A stretch of DNA of 64,000 bases from assembly GCA_014843695.1 (NCBI GenBank), contig CM026400.1, forward strand, positions 13,843,631 through 13,907,630, read 5' to 3'. The position numbers and the translations under genes are program-made. The DNA is from Archivesica marissinica (lineage: Eukaryota > Mollusca > Bivalvia > Venerida > Vesicomyidae). Positions 10,132-21,914 of this stretch are shown in pieces. The notes under the pieces were generated by a model. It ran no database searches. It was not told where the DNA came from and worked only from the letters and a program-made list of their open reading frames with translations. Positions within the stretch are counted from its first letter, which is position 1; each line of letters starts with the position of its first letter.

Positions 10132-10277
10132 AATGTTAATTTTATTAGGGTCAGACGGGAGATCGAACCTTTTTATTTTTGCTTATGTGCTTGGTATATA
10201 TCTGGTTAGAATGTTTCCTCTCGTTCACAGGCGGATCTGTAGCCCAGTGGTAACACGCTGGACTGGTAATCCATGGG
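10131..10277. mobile_element. Two SINE-A fragments in opposite orientation
   Basis: A reversed fragment of the head/body boundary (10137-10170) and a forward head fragment (10228-10277, GGCGGATCTGTAGCCCAGTG) flank a short AT-rich stretch that also occurs near 11035-11100. Confidence 0.7.
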
Positions 10278-10710
10278 TAATATGTAGGCTGGTTCCTAAG
10301 AGATCTGGGAGCATACCCGGGAATTGCTTTTTAAGCAATATGGCTTTTTGTCTAAATCTCATGTCGATATAACAGGACCACCACTATCCTATTAATAGCT
10401 CGATTTTCCGCAAACAAATTGTAGGCAGCAACCAACATGGCTTATAGAAAGCTACGCCAGTTGAATGGCAGTGCCTGTTATTAAAATAATCTTCCTGCTC
10501 AAAATCTAAACTTTACATATGCAACGTCATTGGCCAACAAAGCGGAGTTACTCTGTCAAATACTGGAAAGTCAATCAATTTACAATTGAGTTAATCCCCT
10601 TAGTAGATATTATCTTCATTATCAGTATTAATGGTCAGTCGTCACGCGTCAGTTGGCACCCACTTTTACGCTAAAAATGTAACTTTGTTTATCATACATA
10701 TCGCTGTTGT
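10278..10710. other. No recognised gene
   Basis: Non-repetitive, moderately AT-rich sequence without coding frames, tRNA boxes or terminal repeats that I recognise. Confidence 0.4.
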
Positions 10711-10964
10711 TGAGTGTGTGTGCTTTACGTTTATTTATCGTCGTTATCGGTTGCCCATATGAGCGACGCCTCCTGAAGATATTAGTCATTTTAGAGTTTG
10801 GAGGATAGTGCAATGATACAGACAGACACCCATTCCAGAGTCTCCTCTGGTTCTTTTACGTGCCACGGTGTAAAGCACCGACACGAGACCTCGGCTTAAA
10901 GTCCCATCTGAAAGACTGTTAATTTTATTATGGTCAGACGGGGGATCGAACCTGCGACCCCTGT
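10711..10964 (-). mobile_element. SINE-A, truncated in the head
   Basis: Intact tail hairpin and body; stops at GATCGAACCTGCGACCCCTG, losing the anticodon and A-box halves of the tRNA-like head. Confidence 0.85.
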
Positions 10965-11099
10965 TGTTGAGGGTAATTGAATTCAGAGCTATTATCTCCT
11001 AGGTTGTATATACAATACACAAGATCTGATTGGTGATACTTTTTAATTTTGTTTTAATGTGCTTGGTATATAGCTGGTTAGAATGTTTCCTCTCGTTCA

Positions 11100-11388
11100 C
11101 AGACGGATCTGTAGTCCAGTGGTAACACGCTGGACTGGTAATCCATGGATCGCAGGTTCGATCTCCCGTCTGACCCTAATACAATTAACAGTCTTTCAGA
11201 TGGGACGTTAAACCGAGGTATCGTGTCGGTGCTTTACACTGTGCACGTAAAAGAACCAGAGGAGACTCTGGAATGGGTCTCTGTCTGTATCATGCACTAT
11301 CCTCCAAAACTCTAAAATGACTAATTTCTTCAGGAGGCGTCGCTCATATGGGCAACCGGTAGCGACGATAAATAAACGTAAAACACAC
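11100..11388 (+). mobile_element. SINE-A, near full length
   Basis: Complete head (AGACGGATCTGTAGTCCAGT), body and tail hairpin (CGTCGCTCATATGGGCAACC), ending AAACGTAAAACACACACAC. Confidence 0.92.
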
Positions 11389-11769
11389 ACACAAACGTGA
11401 CCATAGTAAATTACTTACAAGACGTATATGACACGCCATATGAATGGTACCTTAAAACCGTTAAATGAATATTATAAGATTTAAGTACTGTCTGTGATAT
11501 AGAATAGATTATGTTAACAGTTATCCCGGTTTACTCCTTTGTCAATGATGCATTCAGTATAGGTCAATATACAAATTACATTAAATCATAAATGTTTACA
11601 ATGTATACAATGGCGTGATTGATTTCCCCATTAAGCATGTTCATTTATCCACACTTGTACATTAGTAATGCGATTTCCCCATTAAGCATGTTCATTTATC
11701 CACAATTGCACATGAATTCTGGTGGCAAATATTTCCAAATTATTAGCACAATATAGTCGACTTTGAAAG
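11389..11769. other. No recognised gene; short local duplication
   Basis: Contains a 30-bp-scale duplication (GATTTCCCCATTAAGCATGT at about 11620 and 11671). Otherwise AT-rich without features. Confidence 0.5.
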
Positions 11770-12370
11770 CGATGTTCTAACTTCATACATACATATATAA
11801 TCCATCGATGTTCTAACTTCATACATACATATATAATTCATCGATGTTCTAACTTCATACATACATATATACATATATAATTCATCGATGTTCTAACTTC
11901 ATACATACATATATACATATATAATCCATCGATGTTCTAACTTCATACATACATATATGCATATATAATTCATCGATGTTCTAACTTCATACATACATAT
12001 ATACATATATAATCCATCGATGTTCTAACTTCATACATACATATATAATCCATCGATGTTCTAACTTCATACATACATACATATATAATCCATCGATGTT
12101 CTAACTTCATACATACATACATACATATATATATAATCCATCGATGTTCTAACTTCATACATACATACATACATATATATCCATCGATGTTCTAACTTCA
12201 TACAGACATACATATATATATATATAATTCATCTATGTTCTACTTATAAATACATACATACATATATAATTCATCAGGTGTTTAACTTCATACGTATATG
12301 TACATATATAAGCAGTCGATGTTGATAATTCTACTACATACATACTATAATATATAATCCATCGATGTTT
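11770..12370. repeat. Left part of a ~33-55-bp minisatellite
   Basis: Unit CATCGATGTTCTAACTTCAT followed by a variable (ACAT)n(AT)n block. At least 12 copies, degenerating towards 12360. The same unit in the same orientation resumes at 15003-15280. Confidence 0.9.
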
Positions 12371-12379
12371 AGGAACGTT

Positions 12380-15002
12380 CATACATACATACATATCGAC
12401 ATATATAATCCAGCGTGTTCTACTTCATACCTACAATACATACATACATACATACAACATACATACATACCATATACATACATACATACATACATACATA
12501 CACACATACATACATACATACATACATACATACATACATACATACCTACATACATACATACATACATACAACATACATACACATACATACATACATACAT
12601 ACATACATACATACATACATACCATACATACATACATACACATACATACATACCTACATACATACATACCTACATACATACATACCTACATACATACATA
12701 CCTACATACATACATACCTACATACATACATACCTACATACATACATACCTACATACATACATACCTACATACATACATACCTACCTACATACATACCTA
12801 CCTACATACATACATACCTACCTACATACATACATACCTACATACATACATACATACCTACATACATACATACATACCTACATACATACATACATACCTA
12901 CATACATACATACATACCTACATACATACATACATACCTACATACATACATACATACATACCTACATACATACATACATACCTACATACATACATACATA
13001 CCTACATACATACATACATACCTACATACATACATACATACCTACATACATACATACATACCTACATACATACATACATACATACATACATACATACATA
13101 CATACATACATACATACATACATACATACATACATACATACATACATACATACATACATACATACATACATACATACATACATACATACATACTACTTAT
13201 CTCCATACATACATACATACATACTACAGTATCTCCATACATACATACTACTGTATCTCCATACATACATACTACNNNNNNNNNNNNNNNNNNNNNNNNN
13301 NNNNNNNNNNNNNNNNNNNNNNNNNNNNNNNNNNNNNNNNNNNNNNNNNNNNNNNNNNNNNNNNNNNNNNNNNNNNNNNNNNNNNNNNNNNNNNNNNNNN
13401 NNNNNNNNNNNNNNNNNNNNNNNNNNNNNNNNNNNNNNNNNNNNNNNNNNNNNNNNNNNNNNNNNNNNNNNNNNNNNNNNNNNNNNNNNNNNNNNNNNNN
13501 NNNNNNNNNNNNNNNNNNNNNNNNNNNNNNNNNNNNNNNNNNNNNNNNNNNNNNNNNNNNNNNNNNNNNNNNNNNNNNNNNNNNNNNNNNNNNNNNNNNN
13601 NNNNNNNNNNNNNNNNNNNNNNNNNNNNNNNNNNNNNNNNNNNNNNNNNNNNNNNNNNNNNNNNNNNNNNNNNNNNNNNNNNNNNNNNNNNNNNNNNNNN
13701 NNNNNNNNNNNNNNNNNNNNNNNNNNNNNNNNNNNNNNNNNNNNNNNNNNNNNNNNNNNNNNNNNNNNNNNNNNNNNNNNNNNNNNNNNNNNNNNNNNNN
13801 NNNNNNNNNNNNNNNNNNNNNNNNNNNNNNNNNNNNNNNNNNNNNNNNNNNNNNNNNNNNNNNNNNNNNNNNNNNNNNNNNNNNNNNNNNNNNNNNNNNN
13901 NNNNNNNNNNNNNNNNNNNNNNNNNNNNNNNNNNNNNNNNNNNNNNNNNNNNNNNNNNNNNNNNNNNNNNNNNNNNNNNNNNNNNNNNNNNNNNNNNNNN
14001 NNNNNNNNNNNNNNNNNNNNNNNNNNNNNNNNNNNNNNNNNNNNNNNNNNNNNNNNNNNNNNNNNNNNNNNNNNNNNNNNNNNNNNNNNNNNNNNNNNNN
14101 NNNNNNNNNNNNNNNNNNNNNNNNNNNNNNNNNNNNNNNNNNNNNNNNNNNNNNNNNNNNNNNNNNNNNNNNNNNNNNNNNNNNNNNNNNNNNNNNNNNN
14201 NNNNNNNNNNNNNNNNNNNNNNNNNNNNNNNNNNNNNNNNNNNNNNNNNNNNNNNNNNNNNNNNNNNNNNNNNNNTACATACATACATACATACATAAAT
14301 ACATACATACATACATACATACATACATACATACATACATACATACATACATACATACATACATACATACATACATACATACATACATACATACATACAT
14401 ACATACATACATACATACATACTACATACATACATACATACATACATACATACATACATACATACATACATACATACATACATACATACATACATACATA
14501 CATACATACATACATACATACATACATACATACATACATACATACATACATACATACATTACATACATACATACATACATTACATACATACATACATACA
14601 TTACATACATACATACATACATTACATACATACATACATACATTACATACATACATACATACATTACATACATACATACATACATACATTACATACATAC
14701 ATACATACATTACATACATACATACATACATTACATACATACATACATACATTACATACATACATACATACATTACATACATACATACATAATAATACAT
14801 ACATACAAAATACATACATACATACATACATACATTACATCTACATACATACATACATACATACATACCATACATACATACATACAGCCATACATACATA
14901 CATACATAATACATACATAATACATACATACATACATACATACATACCATACATACATACATACATACATACATACATACATACATACATACCTACATAC
15001 AC
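12380..15002. repeat. (TACA)n microsatellite with internal variants and gap
   Basis: Tetranucleotide array with ordered variants. TACC interruptions occur roughly every 12-20 bases on the left (12640-13060), pure repeats lie in the middle, and TACATTACA variants every ~23 bases occur on the right (14555-14780). A block with ACTACTGTATCTCC variants adjoins the assembly gap. Open frames of up to 851 codons across it include the N run and encode only YIHT-type repeats; they are not genes. Confidence 0.97.
13276..14275. other. Assembly gap (1000 N)
   Basis: Exactly 1000 N inside the (TACA)n array. The round length suggests a placeholder, so true array length is unknown. Confidence 0.99.
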
Positions 15003-15280
15003 TACATCGATGTTCTAACTTCATACATACATATATACATATATAATTCATCGATGTTCTAACTTCATACATACATATATACATATATAATCCATCGATG
15101 TTCTAACTTCATACATACATATATACATATATAATTCATCGATGTTCTAACTTCATACATACATATATACATATATAATCCATCGATGTTCTAACTTCAT
15201 ACATACATATATAATCCATCGATGTTCTAACTTCATACATACATATATACATATATAATCCATCGATGTTCTAACTTCAG
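15003..15280. repeat. Right part of the CATCGATG minisatellite
   Basis: Six to seven copies of the unit seen at 11770-12370, same orientation and much better preserved than the left flank. Confidence 0.92.
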
Positions 15281-15285
15281 ATCTA

Positions 15286-15999
15286 CAGTCTACTTCCGCT
15301 ATATCAAAGTCGGTTATGTCAAATTCTCCGGTTATCTCGAAGTCAGGTCAAAGTCCCGTTTCAGATACTATCATTTTGCATATAACTGACTCTGTTTATG
15401 TCTAATTTCGTTAAGTTAAATTTTTAACAGACAATAACAAGGAAGGTAATTTATTATGTTTTTGTTTTGTTTTTGTTTTTATTAAATTCCAGTAGGCTTT
15501 CAAGCCCATGAGGACATACATACATATTATATACAGTTAGCGAACAGTGCAAACATAATGCATACATTTTATACAAATGAGCTCCCACAGCCATTTATAT
15601 TTATATATACATGTAATATTTATCTGATATGTGTCTTATAATTAAAGCAAAATAGTTCTTTATTTCTAACAAGGAGAAGGTCAAAAGACGCAACAAAACA
15701 CGAAACCAAACACAAAATTGAAGTTGTTGCAAAGTTGTATAGTTGTATAGCATGGCCGATCAGTAAACCCTTCGTAACCATAATCATTACTAAAAGTTAA
15801 GTATTATAAATTTAATTTTACATGTGGTCATAAAAAATATTATTTGCAAATCAGAACGCATTATGAAACAAATGTTTAGCTTGTGATCTTTGAGAAACAT
15901 CATCTTGGGAAATATGATCAATATCCGTTATGTCAAACTTCGGTTATGTCGAAGTATTTTGTTCGGTCCGACGGAATTCTACATAACAGATGTAGACTG
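15286..15999. mobile_element. Pogo/Tigger-like MITE split by ~500 bp
   Basis: Ends CAGTCTACTTCCGCTATATC and CTACATAACAGATGTAGACTG are inverted and flanked by TA. The compact family member at 31316-31502 is contiguous. Here the two halves are separated at about 15415-15925 by AT-rich sequence. TA target and TIR style suggest Tc1/mariner superfamily, pogo/Tigger type (inference). Confidence 0.7.
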
Positions 16000-16099
16000 T
16001 ACATATAAAATTCATCTGAATTAATATGAACATGGAAAATGCGATGTTGCCGGAGGGGTCTTTTGAATTTTGAATCCTAGAACCTCAAGTGTGCACATC

Positions 16100-16189
16100 A
16101 CAGGGATTCGGCACGTTTGGGGGTACTAGTATATATATTTAAGTACTTAAATATATATACTAGTACCCCCAAACGTGCCGAATCCCTGT
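16100..16189. mobile_element. Perfect 90-bp palindromic element
   Basis: ACAGGGATTCGGCACGTTTG reads to the centre TTAAGTAC|TTAA and returns exactly as its complement, ending CAAACGTGCCGAATCCCTGT. A partial second arm follows at 16190-16242. A related 87-bp copy is at 48222-48308, so this is a dispersed family and not a local accident. Confidence 0.85.
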
Positions 16190-16242
16190 ATTATTTAAGT
16201 ACTTAAATATTATACTAGTCCCCAAACGTGCCGAATCCCTGT

Positions 16243-16724
16243 GGTGTACATTGGTTCGTTTTATTGTACGTCTTAGACGGTAAAATTCGATATTTTCAGA
16301 GATATACTCCCATCACCCACCCCATCATACCCCCCTATCATACCCCCCATCATACCCCCCATCATACCCTGCCCGCCTCCTACAGTTTTTTATTTCATTT
16401 TCGGGATTTTAGATTTTTCATTTTCTGGGATAATCTGCAGGCCCGGGCCTTCAGTTCCTTATAGTAGCTGCGTGCCTCACTCGTACCATCACATATCTCC
16501 TGCTTCATTCTATGACAGGTGTATATAAGATAGGGATGCACCAAAAAGGCGCTGTGACAATAAAAACAACTATAACCACAGGGGCCTGAAGTCTGAACAA
16601 TAAAGTGAAAAATAGCAACGATCACCGTTCCCTAGCCTGAACAAGTCACGTGACAGTTGCACCAGGCTACCGATACACGCAACGGAATGCTATTGAACTT
16701 CATGCTTCAGCTCTGTCAACGAAA
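16243..16724. other. No recognised gene; short CATACCCCC repeats
   Basis: 16318-16370 holds a small CATACCCCCTAT/CATACCCCCCAT repeat. The open frames on either strand have no recognisable domain. Confidence 0.5.
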
Positions 16725-17018
16725 TGTGTGTGTTTACGTTTATTTATCGTCGCTACCGGTTGCCCATATGAGCGACGCCTCCCGAAAAGATTAGTCATTT
16801 TAGATTGTTGGAGGGTAGTGCAATGATACAGAGAGAGAGACCCATTCCAGAGTCTCCTCTGGTTCTTTTGCGTGCACGGTGTAAAAGCACCTACACGAGA
16901 CCTCGGTTTAACGTCCCATCTGAAAGACTGTTAATTTTATTTGGGTCAGATGGGGGATCGAACTTGCGACCCCTGGATTACCAGTCCAGCGTGTTACCAC
17001 TGGACTATATATCCGTCT
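16725..17018 (-). mobile_element. SINE-A, near full length
   Basis: Tail hairpin, body and tRNA-like head all present; the A-box region reads GGACTATATATCCGTCTG. Confidence 0.9.
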
Positions 17019-17151
17019 GTAAACGAAATTACCCTAGAACTATCGATATATGTAAGCTTGGGCTCCAGTCTGTCGATTTTTCACTTTTTAACTTCTGGCA
17101 AAATGACACAGCTGGGTGTGAAATCCGGGCCTTTCGCGAACGCGCTAAAAC

Positions 17152-17477
17152 GATGTAGTCCTATTGTTCCCACTTATATAAAAATTAGTTAAAAACGGGC
17201 GTGGGAATAAGAGGATTTGTGTTGCAGTGTGTATAAGAGTGTTTAAGATCAAATACAATCAAACGGACGGACAGACACGCAGACAGACAGCAACTATATA
17301 TATACATACATACCATGAACCTGTAACCACCAACAACAAGACTTTGTCCACCGCGTTTGTTGCGGACAAACTCAATTTGAACTTGTGCATTCGCCAATAA
17401 TTGGAATGGTCATTTACCTATGAAGTGGGAATAAGAGTACTACTGGACAACAGCAAGTGGGAATAAAAGGATTAAAC
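17152..17477. mobile_element. 326-bp Mutator-type MITE with 9-bp target duplication
   Basis: Exact 9-bp direct repeats CGCTAAAAC flank it (17143-17151 and 17478-17486). Inverted ends are GATGTAGTCCTATTGTTCCC and GGGAATAAAAGGATTAAAC. A second copy of identical length at 44477-44802 has its own, different 9-bp duplication. No coding capacity. A 9-bp duplication is the usual signature of Mutator-like elements. Confidence 0.88.
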
Positions 17478-17536
17478 CGCTAAAACAACTTTCCCGACTT
17501 TGAGTGATATCTGAAAGAGGCAGACTGTAGATTTTT

Positions 17537-17970
17537 TCACTAATTTACTTCTGGCAAAATGATATGTTCAGAAGCTCAATACGGCCCAATTAATAGTCTC
17601 GGTGTTAACATATATTTATTTCACTGACCAGGCAAAATATATCGACGCCTGTTCCCAGGCTAACCGTACCCCACCCACCTACAAATAGTGATACACATTT
17701 TTACTATAAATATCAAACCGTACGTAAATAATAATTGTGTTCAGACATCAAGCACACGTGGTGCTAATTCGTATATAAACTCTAATCGCGGATCACCTAC
17801 GCAAATATTGATACATTTAAAAATTCTTAAAACATATCTTCACATAATGGCGGATCACCTGTGTAAATATTGATTCATTCCCAAATTCTTAGAATATATA
17901 TTCACACCTATGTACTCAAAAACATAGATTAGATATATATTCTTTTATTATAATGACACGTGCTATAAAT
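17537..17970. repeat. Inverted partner of 7489-7922
   Basis: Reverse complement of the dispersed repeat at 7489-7922, including GCGGATCACCTACGCAAATA and GGCGGATCACCTGTGTAAAT. It also carries the uninterrupted site (GACCAGGCAAAATATATCGA) into which a SINE-A inserted in the related copy at 28.7 kb. Confidence 0.8.
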
Positions 17971-18249
17971 GTGTGTTTTACGTTTATTTATCGTCGCTAC
18001 CGGTTGCCCATATGAGCGACGCCTCCTGAAGAGATTCGTCATTTTAGAGTTTGGAGGATAGTACCATGATACAGACGGAGACCCATTCCAGAGTCTCCTC
18101 TGGTTATTTTACGTGCACCGACACGAGACCTCTGTTTAAAGTCCCATCTGAAAGACTGTTAATTGTATTAGGGTCAGACGGGGGATCGAACCTGCGATCC
18201 CTGGATTACCAGTCCAGCGTTTTGACCACTGGGCTACAGATCCGTCTGT
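17971..18249 (-). mobile_element. SINE-A; same insertion as 7202-7488
   Basis: Near-complete copy whose junction with the adjoining repeat (ATAAATGTGTGTTTTACG) is identical to the 7488 junction in reverse orientation, so SINE and neighbour were duplicated together. Confidence 0.88.
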
Positions 18250-18890
18250 GAATGACTGTACTAATATAAGTATATAGTATTACAAGCATGTGCACTGAAA
18301 CATAAATTATTCTTAAAGGTGGTTACTTAAAAATGTCGAGGAAAAACATATAGGGAACCGATGGTATACTATATACACTCATGCACATCTGACATAGACG
18401 GTCAACTCATACCCGTGGCCTCGTCATACACCTTTCCCTGGCCATTGTCCTTGACGATTTTCGATTTTAATCGATGACCCGGACTACATTGTGTTCAAAT
18501 ATCAACACATTTTACAGTTTTAAAAAAGTTAAAAAAAGCCAAACATGTCTTTACACAGGTGTATTAGAAAATTTTAATTGCCCTTTTTTAATTTTTACCA
18601 CTTCGTCGCCGAAACGAATTCTAATTAATCGTGGAATTAAAATTAAATCAAAAAACGTATTGACTGAAGATGATAAAACTCCGGTCTCAGCGCCAATATC
18701 ATGACCCCCCCACCAAATCACGACTGACATCCCCACACTCACGACTGACACAAGACAGCAGCCCCAAAAGTCTGGACAACAGGCCCAGAAATCTGATCAG
18801 CGGTAAAAGCAAATAAACTGATTTCGTCGGTTTCGAAATTCTACCAGGACCGATCAAACTGAGCCGACGGATCTGTGACAGTAGCTATGT
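18250..18890. other. No recognised gene
   Basis: AT-rich sequence with two short overlapping open frames near 18474-18751 that match nothing I recognise. Confidence 0.4.
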
Positions 18891-18894
18891 TTTT

Positions 18895-19372
18895 CTGAAA
18901 ATATGTGTCCGGAAGCTATTTGTGTTCCGGTATCTATGTGTTCCGGTTGATATGTGTCCGAGAGCTATGTATGTTCCGATAGCAATGTATTCCGGTAGCT
19001 ATCTGCTCCGGTATCTATGTGTTCCGGTATCTATGTGTTCCGGTAACTATGTGTTCCGGTATATATGTGTTCCGGTAGCAATATGTTCCGTAATATATAT
19101 GTTCCGGTAGCAATATTTTCCGGTATATATATGTTCTGGTAGCTATGTGTTCCGGTATCTATGTATTCCGGTGGCAATGTGTTCAGGTAGCTATGTATTC
19201 CGATATATATGTGTTCTGGTAGCTATGTATTCCGGTGGCAATGTGTTCAGGTAGCTATGTATTCCGATATATATGTGTTCTGGTAGCTATGTATTCCGAT
19301 ATATATGTGTTCCGGTATCAATGTGTCAGGTAACTATGTGTTCCGATAATAATGTGTTCCGGAAGCTACGAT
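18895..19372. repeat. 16-bp minisatellite
   Basis: About 28 degenerate copies of CTATGTGTTCCGGTAT with point variation (AGCAATGTG, ATATATGTG). The ends are more diverged than the middle. Confidence 0.9.
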
Positions 19373-19447
19373 GTCGGCGTCACTGCCAAGTGAATCGTGA
19401 ATTCTAATATAGGTTGATGTGCATTGTGCATATAGTGTGTCCTTAAA

Positions 19448-19613
<166 letters not shown>

Positions 19614-19719
19614 CTTTGTTGATGTGTTTGCTTTAGTAATGCTATATATAACAGTCAAACATTTGTGCTTACAGAATTAAAGCAAATATGTAAGTAATCA
19701 TATTTTGTATAAATCACTT

Positions 19720-21735
19720 AAATTACGGTGTAGGGTGTATGTATGCGGGCACCTAATACACGGTGTAGGGTGTATGTATGCGGGCACCTACTACACGGTG
19801 TAGAGTGTATGTATGCGGGTACCTAATACACGGCGTAGGGTGTATGTATGCGGGTACCTAATACACGGTGTAGGGTGTATGTATGCGGGTACCTAATACA
19901 CGGTGTAGGGTGTATGTATGCGGGCACCTAATACACGGTGTAGGGTGTGTGTATGCGGGAACCTACTACACGGTGTAGGGTGTATGTATGCGGGCACCAA
20001 TACATGGTGTAGGGTGTATGTATGCGGGTACCTAATACACGGTGTAGGGTGTATGTATGCGGGCACCTAAGTATGTATGCTGGCACCTAATACACGGTGT
20101 AGGGTGTATGTATGCGGGCATCTAATACACGGCGTAGGATGTATGTATGCGGGCACCTAAGTATGTATGCTGGCACCTAATACACGGTGTAGTGGCATGT
20201 ATGCGGGCACCTAAGTATGTATGCTGGCACCTAATACACGGTGTAGGGTGTATGTATGCGGGCACCTAAGTATGTATGCTGGCACCTAATACACGGTGTA
20301 TGGTGTATGTATGCGGGCACCTAAGTATGTATGCTGGCACCTAATACACGGTGTAGGGTGTATGTATGCGGGCACCTAAGTATGTATGCTGGCACCTAAT
20401 ACACGGTGTAGGGTTATGTATGCGGACACCTAAGTATGTATGCTGACACCTAATACACGGTGTAGGGTGTATGTATGCTGGCACCTAATACACGGTGTAT
20501 GGTTATGTATGCGGGCACCTAAGTATGTATGCGGGCACCTACTACACGGTGTAGGGTGTATGTATGCGGGCACCTAAGTATGTATGCTGGCAAATAATAC
20601 ACGGTGTAGGGTGTATGTATGCGGGCACCTACGTATGTATGCTGGCACCTAATACACGGTGTAGGATTATGTATGCGGGAACCTAAGTATGTATGCGGGC
20701 ACTTAATACACGGTGTAGGGTGTATGTATGCGGGCACCTAAGTATGTGTGATGGCACCTAATACACGGTGTAGGGTGTATGTATGCGGGCATCTAAGTAT
20801 GTATGCTGGCACCTAATACACGGTGTAGGGTGTATGTATGCGGGCACCTAATACACGGTGTATGTATGCGGGCACCTAATACACGGTGTAGGGTGTATGT
20901 ATGCGGGCACCTACTACACGGTGTAGGGTGTATGTATGCGGGCACCTAATACACGGTGTAGGGTGTATGTATGCGGGCACCTAATACACGGTGTAGGGTG
21001 TATGTATGCGGGCACCTACTACACGGTGTAGGGTGTATGTATGCGGGCACCTAATACACGGTGTAGGGTGTATGTATGCGGGCACCTAATACACGGTGTA
21101 GGGTGTATGTATGCGGGCACCTAATACACGGTGTAGGGTGTATGTATGCTGGCACCTAATACACGGTGTAGGGTGTATGTTTGCGGGCACCTAATACACG
21201 GTGTAGGGTGTATGTATGCGGACACCTAAGTATGTATGCTGGCACCTAATACACGGTGTAGGGTGTATGTATGCGGGCACCTAAGTATGTATGCTGGCAC
21301 CTAATACACGGTGTAGAGTGTATGTATGCGGGCACCTAATACACAGTGTAGGGTGTATGTATGCGGGCACCTAATACACGGTGTAGGGTGTATGTATGCG
21401 GGCACCTAATACACGGTGTAGGGTGTATGTATGCGGGCACCTAATACACGGTGTAGGGTGTATGTATGCTGGCACCTAATACACGGTGTAGGGTGTATGT
21501 TTGCGGGCACCTAATACACGGTGTAGGGTGTATGTATGCGGACACCTAAGTATGTATGCTGGCACCTAATACACGGTGTAGGGTGTATGTATGCGGGCAC
21601 CTAAGTATGTATGCTGGCACCTAATACACGGTGTAGAGTGTATGTATGCGGGCACCTAATACACAGTGTAGGGTGTATGTATGCGGGCACCTAATACACG
21701 GTGTAGGGTGTATGTATGCGGGCACCTAATACACG
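19720..21735. repeat. 35-bp minisatellite with 55-bp higher-order form
   Basis: Basic unit ACACGGTGTAGGGTGTATGT plus ATGCGGGCACCTAAT (35 bp). Between about 20060 and 20830, and twice later, a 20-bp insert GTATGTATGCTGGCACCTAA is added to give a 55-bp composite unit. A block of about 300 bp near 21145-21440 is repeated at 21445-21740, showing segmental duplication inside the array. Confidence 0.95.
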
Positions 21736-21914
21736 ATGAGCTGCACGTGTTAGCACACACTGGGCGAGACGAACATACGTGCACGTGATTATTATGGCAT
21801 GCACATTTGCACGTGTGTGAACAGTCATTGTTTCAAGATTGTGTTGTTTTCTACCGACCATGTATAAAACTGTTTCAACGTTCACTGTGTTTCCTGTTAG
21901 TTGCCTACTTAATA
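21736..21914. other. Spacer between two arrays
   Basis: Non-repeat sequence that the open frame of the following array runs into. It ends TTAATATCTACAG|ACACC, which would read as a splice acceptor but is also simply the array start. Confidence 0.4.

Noticed and set aside
12365..14986. Open frames of up to 851 codons
   Set aside because: They consist of (TACA)n translation and run through 1000 N.
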